From Bacillota bacterium (GTDB lineage: Bacteria; Bacillota; UBA4882; UBA10575), in NCBI GenBank assembly GCA_012838955.1, contig DUOH01000028.1, forward strand, positions 1 through 46,104: 46,104 nt of DNA. Reading direction: 5' to 3'. Each line of letters starts with the position of its first letter. The first letter of the stretch is position 1. Below, piece by piece: positions 29,137-37,335 of this stretch. The position numbers and the translations under genes are program-made. The notes under the pieces were generated by a model that was not told the origin of the DNA, did not search any database, and saw nothing but the letters and a program-made list of their open reading frames with translations.

Positions 29137-29206
29137 ATTATGGCTTAATTAAACAATACTACACACTTACCATAAGTAAATATTTCCAAGAATACCACTA
29201 CACACT
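29137..29206 (-). promoter_or_regulatory. Putative activator-dependent promoter of the cellobiose phosphorylase gene
   Basis: Plus-strand ACTACACACT occurs twice, at 29158-29167 and 29197-29206, 39 bases apart. A -10-like CATAAT (minus strand) lies at 29137-29142. The near repeat covers the -35 region, where no TTGACA-like box is seen. This is how AraC-type activators often bind. Confidence 0.5.
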
Positions 29207-29388
29207 AATGGTAGACCGGACGTATCCGTCCTGCCTATGCTTAGGAAGTTGCAACTATGAATTCATAGAAACAACATTGTTGCTCAAAATTTAAGCAAGA
29301 GTTAACAATTTATATTATAAAGCATTAGCCGCTCCTAAACTCACCCCAAGTTGCTCAATTCTTGAACTATCTTGCTACATCGGGAAGG

Positions 29389-30258
29389 CTATTTTTTCTT
29401 AAAACCCGGACGATACTTGTTTCTGTACGCGCGCGGCGTTAAACCGATCACTTCCTTAAATACCCGATTAAAATAGTTCACACTATTAAATCCGCAGGCC
29501 ATAGCCACCTCAGTAATAGGTTGATCGCCGGAAACCAGCATTTCCTCGGCTTTAATCAGTCGGTATCTGATCAAGTACTGTGAAAAGGTGTATCCGGTTA
29601 ATTCTTTGAAAATGTGACAAAAGCGAAAGGTACTGATATTCAACTCCTTGGCGATGTCAGCCAGAGTTATGGTCTCAGTACCGCGGTCCTCTATAATCTT
29701 ACTGATCTTGTCCAGCCGTTCTCTTTGCCGCCGGTAATTATGATTGGGCACTTCGTAATAGAGAAAAGGATTAGCCAGGAGTAACCCGAAGAAATTGTAC
29801 AGGTTACTTCTGACAAACAAAGTATGGCCGTTTCCTTTCTTTGTGTAATTTTCATAGATCGCCTTCAGATTCTTGAGGGCGATTCTATATTCTACCGCTG
29901 TTGCCTGGGGCATAATCAAGCTCTGCGTCCCGCAGATTAAAGCGCTTAAACTCCGCTCCTCCGCCGACCCTTTATTATTTAACAATAAAGAAGGAAGAAA
30001 GAAGATGACGAAGCCTCTGACCCGTTTCTCCGCTTTGGTGGAGTGTACCCCATATTGATTAATAATACACACTTGACCGGATGAGAGAAGCAAATTCTTC
30101 TCACCCAGTTGCAACAGGAGCTCCCCTTCTTCAATGTAGATGATTTCAACCAATTCGTGCCAATGAGGAAGAGAGAGGACCTGCGGTTCGTCAGAGACTT
30201 GATCCAATATTTCCAAGGGTATCTCATATGACGCGGTAGCCCGGTTTTCCTTTAGCAA
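29389..30258 (-). CDS. AraC-family transcriptional regulator with cupin sensor
   Basis: About 289 residues. The N-terminal cupin carries PHWHELVEI and a GELLLQLGEK strand and probably binds a sugar. The C-terminal DNA-binding domain has two helix-turn-helices: ITLADIAKELNISTFRFCHI and ITEVAMACGFNSVNYFNRVF, followed by the family end GLTPRAYRNKY. The longest frame starts with TTG 30267 directly against AGGGAG; the next TTG at 30258 has 9-base spacing and is preferred. It sits upstream of the cellobiose phosphorylase gene on the same strand and is the obvious candidate regulator of it. Confidence 0.87.
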   Translation of the reverse strand: MLKENRATASYEIPLEILDQVSDEPQVLSLPHWHELVEIIYIEEGELLLQLGEKNLLLSSGQVCIINQYGVHSTKAEKRVRGFVIFFLPSLLLNNKGSAEERSLSALICGTQSLIMPQATAVEYRIALKNLKAIYENYTKKGNGHTLFVRSNLYNFFGLLLANPFLYYEVPNHNYRRQRERLDKISKIIEDRGTETITLADIAKELNISTFRFCHIFKELTGYTFSQYLIRYRLIKAEEMLVSGDQPITEVAMACGFNSVNYFNRVFKEVIGLTPRAYRNKYRPGFKKK

Positions 30259-30378
30259 TACCGTCAACTCCCTATTACCCGGAGATTATATGTACACGTT
30301 CTCCACTTCTTTTTTGCCTGGCAACTCATTCCTATTATATCATGTAAACTCCGAAGACAAAACGGAAGACGCAATTAA

Positions 30379-30567
30379 GAAAACTCAGCGCCTCCCTGCA
30401 CAGCAAAGACCTTGCTGGCCCGTAAAGTCATTGACCGGAATCTGAAAACCGTTCAGGAACGTCTTCATCACGCCGACATTCGAACCGCTGGAAACATATA
30501 CAGTTATGCCTCGCCAAAAACACAGCAGGAGCGAATGGGAAAATGGGGAAAGTTCCAAAAATTATAA
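30379..30567 (+). pseudogene. Relict C-terminus of a tyrosine recombinase (phage-type integrase)
   Basis: A frame bounded by TAA at 30376 and ending at TAA 30565-30567 encodes NLKTVQERLHHADIRTAGNI followed by YSYASPKTQQERMG. This resembles the C-terminal block of tyrosine recombinases, where a conserved LGH motif (here LHH) is followed by the nucleophile Tyr (NIYSY). The Arg-bearing upstream catalytic parts are missing and there is no start codon, so it is a fragment. It points toward the 3' end of tRNA-Arg, 78 bases away, the usual layout of an integrase next to its tRNA attachment site. No second copy of the tRNA end is visible in the window, so only a scar of the element remains. Confidence 0.7.
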
Positions 30568-30601
30568 AACCAAAAAGAGCGGCAAAAGGAACGGGAAAAC
30601 C

Positions 30602-30632
30602 AAAAAGCGACGCAGTGAAAACCGCGTCGCTT
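30602..30632 (-). terminator. Terminator of tRNA-Arg
   Basis: On the minus strand AAGCGACGC pairs with GCGTCGCTT around a 10-base loop, followed by TTT. It lies 14 bases after the tRNA 3' end. Confidence 0.85.
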
Positions 30633-30645
30633 CTATATTTCTCGA

Positions 30646-30720
30646 TGGCGCGCCCGACAGGAATCGAACCTGTGCACCTGGCTCCGGAGGCCAGTGCTCT
30701 ATCCCCTGAGCTACGGGCGC
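30646..30720 (-). tRNA. tRNA-Arg (CCG)
   Basis: A 75-base cloverleaf with acceptor GCGCCCG/CGGGCGC and encoded CCA. The anticodon stem CTGGC/GCCAG holds loop CTCCGGA, giving anticodon CCG, which reads CGG. It is a typical integration target, and a recombinase remnant lies next to its 3' end. Confidence 0.95.
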
Positions 30721-30772
30721 AGGATTACCATATCTGCAACATACTATATTTTATCCTATTCTCTAAATAAAT

Positions 30773-31294
30773 TCAACCCTCATTTCCTTTCTTTTTTGTA
30801 CTATACACCGTACCGACATTTTTTCCAGCTGATCCACAGCCAAGGGCAACAAAGACTCCGGGGTTCTCTCTAAATGACACACTTGACTGTTGGTCCGGAC
30901 AGAAAACTGTTTCCGGAAGGGGCGCATCCAGCAACCGGACGAGTAGATGGATGACCGCCACCTCCCGCAATCTGGTCGGGGATAAGAGTTCGAAGTCAAG
31001 AAAGACAATCGTTGGTATCAACTGGCAACACTGCCCGGGTTGAGCCGGTGGTAAATCAAGAAAACCAGAAAAGGGAATATCCACTCCCTGATGAACAACG
31101 GTGTTCTCTTCATCAACGAAGAAAATTTGTTTATGCAGAACTCCCTGGAAGATCACTTTTTCCGGTATAATATGGCAACGCAGATTTTGGACGACTGCTC
31201 TGATCTCATCAATCTTCTCCGCCGGGGTAAAAAGGTCGATGTTGTCATCTATTAAGACCTGAACTTGGGCCTCGGCAATAACATTAAAAGACAT
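30773..31294 (-). CDS. SPOCS (DUF3794) domain protein
   Basis: 173 residues. The middle matches the SPOCS domain: the lead PAEKIDEIRAVVQNLRCHII, the KVIFQGVLHKQIFFVDEENT strand pair and the HQGVDIPFSGFLDLPPAQPG segment, with a second strand set about 95-130. Such domains occur in spore coat and sporulation proteins of Bacillota. Length corresponds to a single SPOCS domain with a flexible tail after residue 135. AGGAGG lies 7 bases before the ATG. No partner gene is close; the beta-barrel gene upstream has its own terminator. Confidence 0.82.
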   Translation of the reverse strand: MSFNVIAEAQVQVLIDDNIDLFTPAEKIDEIRAVVQNLRCHIIPEKVIFQGVLHKQIFFVDEENTVVHQGVDIPFSGFLDLPPAQPGQCCQLIPTIVFLDFELLSPTRLREVAVIHLLVRLLDAPLPETVFCPDQQSSVSFRENPGVFVALGCGSAGKNVGTVYSTKKKGNEG

Positions 31295-31408
31295 TTTTCT
31301 GCCTCCTTTCTTTCCCTTAGGTTAGGAGAGCCCAGTTACATATTATGTGGGCAAGCACTGGAAGCACACAGACAAAACGCCTGAATGAAACTGATTGCTT
31401 TCAGTAAT

Positions 31409-31441
31409 AAAAAAAGAAGTTGTCCGTTCGGGCAACTTCCA
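31409..31441 (-). terminator. Terminator at the end of the LPS export operon
   Basis: On the minus strand GGAAGTTG and CAACTTC form the stem of a hairpin followed by seven T. It lies about 20 bases after the stop codon of the SLH/beta-barrel gene. Confidence 0.88.
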
Positions 31442-31460
31442 GCTGATATCTACCTAAGCC

Positions 31461-32906
31461 TTAAAACTGTAAAGAAAATTCACCAATGAATTTGGGAGTA
31501 TCATGCGGAGTCTCCACCGAGAGCATTTGCAGGCCTAAAATTAACCGGTTTTTCTCGCCCCATTCCAAACCCAGCGAAGTAAAGGGAGTGCCGGCGCTCT
31601 GATCAACCAAATCATTATAATAAGTAAAATCAGCCAACAAACTCAAGTAATCATTTAATTTAAAGGAAACCCCCGCATTGACCAGTGAATTAACTACCGA
31701 CATCTTGCGCAGGTAGGCGGGGTCCTGATCATATCCCCAACTAAAGCCGCCATATATCTCTGCAGACTCGGTCAGGGGCAGACTACCCAAGAGTCCCAGG
31801 TTTATGCCTGTCAAGAACTCGCCTTCTTCTTCAGAACCGTCCAGTAAATAGACGGCATTTAAAGACAGTACAGGTTTTCCCATTTTATTCTGGGATCGCC
31901 ATTTCGACAGAGAGATTCCTTTTCCATTCTCCGTACACAGCAAAGTAAAACCGGTGGAGACGATTAAGTCACCGATTTGCACCCCGGTAGTTACCTCATT
32001 CATTAACTCGTACCCTGTCATACTTCGGCGCAGATGCGAGAAGTTATTCAAGGGAAGGGTTCCTTCAATTTGGTGTAGATCATTGATCTGATAGGTCTCA
32101 TACAAATTAGTCAGCAGACTGAGGGCTGACTCTTCCACCTTGGTGAAGTCATCTTCCGGATTCGCGTCCGCCAAAGCCAAGGGAAAAAGGTAATAACCGT
32201 TAACTGCGTTATTATCCTTCAAGGGTAGTCCTCCCTCGACCAATAGGTAGGTATCACGCATCCCCTTATTCATTTGGTAAATAACTTCCCACTTCTCCTC
32301 AGGAGCTTTCTTGGCGTCCAGGAAAGCGTCAGGGATAAACAGAAAATAGTCGTTTTGGTCTCCAACAGTACCGTATGAACCAAAATAATAATGAGGAGAG
32401 TCTTTTCCGGCTTCACAGTCCCCATCCGGAGGGAACGTCATACTTGTGGTCAGGGAATTCTCTGGTAAGGTCACCACAGTGTCCAAATCATAATACTCTT
32501 CATTCTCCAGTAAGTCCTGATAACTTTCGGGGCGGACCGGGGCTAAGGGTTCTAGATAAGTAATGTTAATCCCTAAATCAGCCAATTCCACTTTGAACTC
32601 AATAATCAGCCGGTTTAGTATGTACTCCGCATCCGCTTGGAGGTACGGTGGTTTACCTTTTTCCTTGATCAGAAAAGTCTTAAGGTAATTGGCCATCTCA
32701 TATCTAGTTAACTCTTTGTGCTGCTCTTTTATGTATTCTCCGGGGTAATCCTGGAGCAAACCGGCCTGGGATAACCAAGCCATATAATCATAAGCCCAAT
32801 GCTCAACCGGAAGGATCAATTCCGGCGCCGAGCCGTAAAGCACAGGAGAAAGCGTAAATAAGCACCAACATAGTATGGCAAAGAAACACTTCTTCAATAG
32901 GATCAC
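31461..32906 (-). CDS. SLH-domain outer-membrane beta-barrel protein (putative)
   Basis: 481 residues. A signal peptide (FFAILCWCLFTLSPVLYGS) is followed by an SLH-like motif (HWAYDYMAWLSQAGLLQDYP to LTRYEMANYL, about 37-80). The last 170 residues alternate polar and hydrophobic residues with Gly-rich strands, such as LTGINLGLLGSLPLTESAEI and YLSLLADFTYYNDL, and the chain ends FIGEFSLQF. A C-terminal aromatic residue is the usual beta-barrel assembly signal. In diderm Firmicutes, OmpM-type proteins tether the outer membrane through an N-terminal SLH domain; no family name is certain here. GTG is used as start; a TTG three codons later is possible. Last gene of the LPS export operon. Confidence 0.72.
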   Translation of the reverse strand: MILLKKCFFAILCWCLFTLSPVLYGSAPELILPVEHWAYDYMAWLSQAGLLQDYPGEYIKEQHKELTRYEMANYLKTFLIKEKGKPPYLQADAEYILNRLIIEFKVELADLGINITYLEPLAPVRPESYQDLLENEEYYDLDTVVTLPENSLTTSMTFPPDGDCEAGKDSPHYYFGSYGTVGDQNDYFLFIPDAFLDAKKAPEEKWEVIYQMNKGMRDTYLLVEGGLPLKDNNAVNGYYLFPLALADANPEDDFTKVEESALSLLTNLYETYQINDLHQIEGTLPLNNFSHLRRSMTGYELMNEVTTGVQIGDLIVSTGFTLLCTENGKGISLSKWRSQNKMGKPVLSLNAVYLLDGSEEEGEFLTGINLGLLGSLPLTESAEIYGGFSWGYDQDPAYLRKMSVVNSLVNAGVSFKLNDYLSLLADFTYYNDLVDQSAGTPFTSLGLEWGEKNRLILGLQMLSVETPHDTPKFIGEFSLQF

Positions 32907-32913
32907 CTTCCTC

Positions 32914-33345
32914 CTATCCGGACTGGCCCGAATCTCTCAGATACCTTTCCCCCAAGATTACCGCCACATAATCATCGTAAGCCTCAGGCGGTGTCTGTAA
33001 GCCCAAAGGAACAAAACGCCGCCATCCATGGCGGTGATCCAGTAAATACCGGAACCGCCCTTCCCGACTGGAATTATCCTCATTAACTTTTATTAAAGAG
33101 ACGGATCTCTTCTGCAACTCCGTAAGGAGCCGCTGGCCAAAGTCTTTGCTTCCGGTTCTGTCCCCAAGAATAACTGTTCTTACCTCAAATTCAGTCAGGA
33201 TCATCAAAACCTTAGTCAACAGCTGACCGGTTTTCTCAATTCCTTTCTGCAGAACTGTTCCATCCTTCCGCAAAATAGCATAGCCAAACTTTTCTGTACC
33301 AGGATCGATAGCTAAAACCGCTTGCTGTAACCCGTCATTTTTCAT
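32914..33345 (-). CDS. RuvC/YqgF-like RNase H-fold protein
   Basis: 143 residues. The N-terminus AVLAIDPGTEKFGYAILRKD carries the first acidic residue of the RNase H fold, as in YqgF/RuvX and RuvC. A middle helix ends VRTVILGDRTGS and a strand VSLIKVNEDNSSREGRFRYL follows. The C-terminal YDDYVAVILGERYL keeps paired Asp residues. It differs from canonical YqgF, which belongs to the alaS-linked locus, so this looks like a paralogue with an unknown role. It overlaps the DUF3084 gene by 11 bases and has no strong ribosome binding site, implying translational coupling. It lies among LPS export genes. Confidence 0.72.
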   Translation of the reverse strand: MKNDGLQQAVLAIDPGTEKFGYAILRKDGTVLQKGIEKTGQLLTKVLMILTEFEVRTVILGDRTGSKDFGQRLLTELQKRSVSLIKVNEDNSSREGRFRYLLDHRHGWRRFVPLGLQTPPEAYDDYVAVILGERYLRDSGQSG

Positions 33346-34555
33346 CTTTTAGTTCAATCCCTACCTTTACCGGTCCTTTAATTCGCCAAACATCATCCAA
33401 GGCCACCAGTTGAATAGTTGAGGGTTTAGTCTTCTTTCGGATCTTGCTGATAATTTCCGGTACATTTTGCATGGAAGCAATTTCCCCGATATACTGTCCT
33501 TCGGAGATCATCCCTCCATTCAGGGACTTTTTTCTGACCACTAACAATAAATCAAGGATCTCATCGAGGATCGCATTTTCATCAAGATCGGGGCCCACCT
33601 GTGTTTCGGCGATTATCTCATTTTTTCTGAAAACCAAAGCATTTGGAAAGTACTGAAACGAAACATACAGCGGTTCCAGAGCAATGGTATTTCGATCTGC
33701 TACCAACCGGACCACACCGGGCACAGTTATCTTGCTCAACTCTTGAGAAAAATACAGGAGCTGTTGATTGACTTTGAGCGCGTACCCTTCTTTTCCCTGA
33801 AGGCGCGCTCCTCTCTCCAACGCAATTTTATTGGCCTCCACCAGCATGGGTTCTAAGATCTTCTCTTTAATCTCCTGGGCTTTCAGGCCTTTCTGCACTA
33901 CCCGGGCTAAGAGAATATCTCCTTTGAGAAAGATTAACCTGCCGGTCTTAGTAATCCTAAGATTATCCCGGAGGAGGGAAGATTCAGCGGAGAGCGCCTG
34001 AACTTCTTTGAATAGCCGCTCTTTTTCCACCTCAAGCCCGATATTTTTCTCCCGTAAGTCATTGGTGATTTCGTATAAATTGTTTAGTCTTTCTTGTTCA
34101 AAGACCAGTTCTTTCTGGGTCTTTTCCAAAGCCTGCCTGGTTTCTTCCAGATTTTTAACTACCAATCTATACTCACTTTCAGTCTTCTCCAACAGCCCAG
34201 CGGTTTCTTCCTGCTGAAGATGGACTTCATCTAATTTCCCTTGTTTATCTGCAAGTTCATTACTAAGGTCTTGTACAATAGCGGTTTTTTCCTGTAATTC
34301 GTCTTGAATCTCCTTCAACTCAAAAAGCGCGGTCCGCACATTTTCTGAGACTATCGTCAGGAATACCAGAGTAGAACCGGAAATGAGGATACCGGTGAAC
34401 ACCGTAATAATCATCGAAGTATATTTGGGCCGTAGACCATAAAGAGAGAGGCGTTTCTTTCCAACCTTCATCCCGATCCTATCCCCGAGCAGGGCAATTA
34501 CCCCTCCCAGCACGGCAATGACAAAAATTAGAATTATTCCATGCACTGGATTCAC
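33335..34555 (-). CDS. DUF3084 membrane-anchored coiled-coil protein
   Basis: 406 residues. Two N-terminal membrane helices (IILIFVIAVLGGVIALLG and MIITVFTGILISGSTLVFLT) bracket the segment KVGKKRLSLYGLRPKYTS. A long heptad-rich coiled coil spans about residues 75-195. The C-terminal half is folded (GDILLARVVQKGLKAQEIKE and onward), as in the DUF3084 family, which has no assigned function. Coiled-coil envelope proteins of this layout may span the periplasm. GTG start with AAGGA 7 bases upstream. It lies 14 bases after the LptF/G permease gene and overlaps the YqgF-like gene, so it is part of the export operon. Confidence 0.82.
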   Translation of the reverse strand: MNPVHGIILIFVIAVLGGVIALLGDRIGMKVGKKRLSLYGLRPKYTSMIITVFTGILISGSTLVFLTIVSENVRTALFELKEIQDELQEKTAIVQDLSNELADKQGKLDEVHLQQEETAGLLEKTESEYRLVVKNLEETRQALEKTQKELVFEQERLNNLYEITNDLREKNIGLEVEKERLFKEVQALSAESSLLRDNLRITKTGRLIFLKGDILLARVVQKGLKAQEIKEKILEPMLVEANKIALERGARLQGKEGYALKVNQQLLYFSQELSKITVPGVVRLVADRNTIALEPLYVSFQYFPNALVFRKNEIIAETQVGPDLDENAILDEILDLLLVVRKKSLNGGMISEGQYIGEIASMQNVPEIISKIRKKTKPSTIQLVALDDVWRIKGPVKVGIELKDEK

Positions 34556-34569
34556 CCTTTATTCCTTCT

Positions 34570-35655
34570 CTAGTTAGCCGCCTTCATGAAGTGATAAAAA
34601 CCATAGCCACCGAGGATAAAGTTCTGCATCCAAGCGGCTATGAAAGGAGACAAGAGCCCGGATTGACCCAAATAGGTGCCGAACCCCATTAAAACATAGT
34701 AAATAAAGATAAACAGGAGACTTAACCCAAAACCAGCCGAAGAAGTCCGTCTCTGCGGTTGAAGTCCCAACGGAAGCCCTAACAAAGCAAAGAAAAAGCT
34801 GGCAAAGGGGATCGAGATCTTTTGATGGAGCATAACCCGTAATTCCTCCACATTTTTCAGATTGGAACCGTTTTTTATATACCAATTCAGCTCCGACCAA
34901 CTCATATCTTCCGGATCCAAGGCCAATTGCCGCACTTCCCGGGGAGTTCTTGTTAAGCCAGTGGGATAGTTACCTTGCGCTAAACGTAGAGGAACAACTT
35001 TTTCCCCTTCGTAATTATAGATTACACCCTCTTTGAAGAACCAAAACTCCTTATCCTCCGCCCAGAGCACCTCGTCCGCAAAGATCGCCTTCTTGACTTC
35101 GTTGTTTTGCATCTCCTGAATGACTACTTTAACCAATCTTTCTTGCGCAGGATAATACTCTTCCGCATAGATCAATCGTTTCACACCGTCTTTATCTTGA
35201 TCCGTAAAAAAATACTGACGCAAGACTCCTTGCGGCTGAACTGATCTGGCTTGCGCTTTCTCCAGATTATATAAGCGGTTGGCTGGAGGAACTATGGTCT
35301 CGTTCACCAGAATAGAAACACCACTTACCACCAAACCGGTAATCAGCACCGGCAGAGCGATCCGGTTAAAACTCACCCCGCCGGCCTGCATAGCAATGGT
35401 TTCGCTATGCCCAGTAATATTTCCTAAACCAATTAAGGTCGCCAGCAACATGGCCATGGGGGACCCTAGAGCCACGGTCTCCGGAATTCTGAAGATAAAT
35501 AGTCGAAGCAAGACGGAGATGGAGAGCTGATACCTTCCGGCGAATTCGATGAGGTCGACCAAAGCGCCGCCCAGCATTATTCCGCAAAAAGCAAAAAGGC
35601 CAAAAAAGAACGGCTTCAGCAGTTCTCCTAGAATATAGCGGGTAATAATCCTCAT
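34570..35655 (-). CDS. LptF/LptG-family LPS export permease
   Basis: 361 residues of the YjgP/YjgQ family, which with LptB extracts LPS from the inner membrane and passes it to LptC. Six membrane helices are predicted: two near the N-terminus (about 12-35 and 50-80), one near 100-120, and three after residue 270. Between them is the periplasmic jellyroll, about residues 125-265. The conserved MRIITRYILGELLKPFFFGL start and the SPMAMLLATLIGLGNI coupling segment are present. E. coli uses two paralogues, LptF and LptG; only one is seen here, so it may form a homodimer. GGAGAAG precedes the ATG. Confidence 0.9.
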   Translation of the reverse strand: MRIITRYILGELLKPFFFGLFAFCGIMLGGALVDLIEFAGRYQLSISVLLRLFIFRIPETVALGSPMAMLLATLIGLGNITGHSETIAMQAGGVSFNRIALPVLITGLVVSGVSILVNETIVPPANRLYNLEKAQARSVQPQGVLRQYFFTDQDKDGVKRLIYAEEYYPAQERLVKVVIQEMQNNEVKKAIFADEVLWAEDKEFWFFKEGVIYNYEGEKVVPLRLAQGNYPTGLTRTPREVRQLALDPEDMSWSELNWYIKNGSNLKNVEELRVMLHQKISIPFASFFFALLGLPLGLQPQRRTSSAGFGLSLLFIFIYYVLMGFGTYLGQSGLLSPFIAAWMQNFILGGYGFYHFMKAAN

Positions 35656-35703
35656 TCTTCTTCTCCTATAGAAATGTTATTTATACAGAATCTTGTTATA
35701 TAT

Positions 35704-36423
35704 TTATATATTGAACCTGTCTCCCAAGTAAAACTCACGGGCGGTTTCATCTTCCGCAATTTCCTGGGAGGTGCCTGCTACCAAAATTTCTCCGGAATAC
35801 ATGATATAGGCTCGATCAGTAATGGCTAAAGTCTCCCGGACACTATGGTCGGTAATCAAAACTCCTAAGCCTTTAGCCTTTAAACCTCTGACAATATCCT
35901 GCAAATCGGCTACAGCAATTGGGTCCACTCCGGTAAAGGGCTCATCTAAGAGAATGAATTGAGGCGCCTGCGCCAAAGCTCTGGCAATTTCAACACGTCT
36001 TCTTTCCCCTCCGGAGAGCATGTATCCCTTCTGTTTTCTAACTCTGTTCAGATTAAATTCCTCTAACAAGCGGTCACATTCTCTAAATCTTTCGGCTTTA
36101 TTCCCAATTCTTAATTCCAGGATCGCCAGAATGTTTTCTTCAACCGTTAATTTCCGAAAGACCGATGGTTCCTGAGCCAGATATGCCACGCCGAACTTTG
36201 CCCGTAAATGTATGGGCAAGCGGGTGACATCCCGTCCATTAATTCTGATGGCGCCTGCTTGGGGCCTTTCCAAACCCACTACCATATAGAAGGTTGTAGT
36301 TTTACCAGCGCCGTTTGGTCCCAACAACCCAACAACCTCACCTGGGTTCACAGATAAAGAAACCCCATTTACCACCCGGCGTTTGTTATACTCCTTGACT
36401 AGACCTTCAGCCAAAATACCCAC
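35704..36423 (-). CDS. lptB: LPS export ATPase LptB
   Basis: 239 residues, the usual length. Walker A GPNGAGKTT is at 35-43, the Q-loop YLAQEPSVFRKLTVEENI near 79-96, the signature LSGGERRRVEIARAL near 137-151, Walker B FILLDEPFTGVDP near 157-169 and the switch HS of ITDHSVRET near 192-200. The YLGDRF end is LptB-specific. It powers the LptF/G permease next to it. Start is GTG; 16 bases after lptA, with AAGGGG upstream. Confidence 0.95.
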   Translation of the reverse strand: MGILAEGLVKEYNKRRVVNGVSLSVNPGEVVGLLGPNGAGKTTTFYMVVGLERPQAGAIRINGRDVTRLPIHLRAKFGVAYLAQEPSVFRKLTVEENILAILELRIGNKAERFRECDRLLEEFNLNRVRKQKGYMLSGGERRRVEIARALAQAPQFILLDEPFTGVDPIAVADLQDIVRGLKAKGLGVLITDHSVRETLAITDRAYIMYSGEILVAGTSQEIAEDETAREFYLGDRFNI

Positions 36424-36439
36424 GCGATTACTGCCCCTT

Positions 36440-37252
36440 TCACCGACATAACCTGGCCTTCACCGGACCAATCACTTTCACCTGCTCAGTGTCGAGGTGA
36501 TAAATGATTTTCTCTCCTGTAATGTAGTCTTCTCCTTGATAAAGCAGGGGTTCTCCTAAAAGATGTACTTCTTTGAGATATTCGGAATATACGGCTTTTT
36601 CCGCAGTCCCGGACAGTCCGTTATATTGAAGATAAATATCTCCCGTAGCTTCCACAAAGCCTTGCCCGTTATCTCCTCGTAACGCATCCCCGGTCAACCG
36701 GCCTCTCACTCCGGACAATTCAAACCCTCCGGAGGCTTCAAAAGACTTTATTTTCTGTGAAGACGAGTGTGTATCCAAGAAAATCAGTATTCTCGACGCA
36801 CGCAAAGTATCTCCCTGCTGATTCTGAACAGTTCCACCCTGCGGTAACTCCAATTCGCCCCGGCTAACAAGGTAAATTACTTCCTCCCCGGCGACTACAA
36901 AGTGTTGAGACGGCGCGCCGGGCTCTTCTCCATCAATCACTACTTCACCCTGGGCAAAAAACATTTCTCTCCCTCTATAATACACAACCTGTCGGGCGGT
37001 TAATTTGAAGGAATTCGTCACTGAGGTCAGTGTCACCGGAGATTCTACCGTGCCAAAATAGAGCAATTTATCTTCTTTTAAGTCCATTTCGCTACCGGCT
37101 GGGGCTTTGATCTCCCACTGATACGCGGAATTGCTTTTACTGTTCGCTGGATTACTATGCCCCGTATGATCAGGGGTCATCTTGATTTCGGCCTTCACTA
37201 TCGAGACTACTGATAAGCACACTAATAGAAGGGGAACCCAAAACCTTTTCAT
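36440..37252 (-). CDS. lptA: LptA/OstA-like periplasmic LPS transport protein
   Basis: 270 residues with a signal peptide (RFWVPLLLVCLSVVSIVKA) and an OstA/LptA beta-jellyroll of repeated strand pairs: FKLTARQVVYYRGREMFFAQ, ASRILIFLDTHSSSQKIKSF, GDALRGDNGQGFVEATGDIY and GTAEKAVYSEYLKEVHLLGE. It is expected to form the bridge between LptC and the outer-membrane translocon. Longer than E. coli LptA (185 residues) by an extra repeat-like stretch. The ATG follows lptC by 83 bases that contain no obvious terminator. Confidence 0.85.
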   Translation of the reverse strand: MKRFWVPLLLVCLSVVSIVKAEIKMTPDHTGHSNPANSKSNSAYQWEIKAPAGSEMDLKEDKLLYFGTVESPVTLTSVTNSFKLTARQVVYYRGREMFFAQGEVVIDGEEPGAPSQHFVVAGEEVIYLVSRGELELPQGGTVQNQQGDTLRASRILIFLDTHSSSQKIKSFEASGGFELSGVRGRLTGDALRGDNGQGFVEATGDIYLQYNGLSGTAEKAVYSEYLKEVHLLGEPLLYQGEDYITGEKIIYHLDTEQVKVIGPVKARLCR

Positions 37253-37335
37253 CCTTAATCTCCTCTGCGAAGTCTATACCCAACATTCTTCATTAATAAT
37301 TATATAACAAAAAAGGGAAAATGTCGTGGATCCGA

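Noticed and set aside
30506-30770. Plus-strand open frames across the tRNA-Arg region
   Set aside because: They read through the terminator and the tRNA gene in antisense and have no protein similarity.
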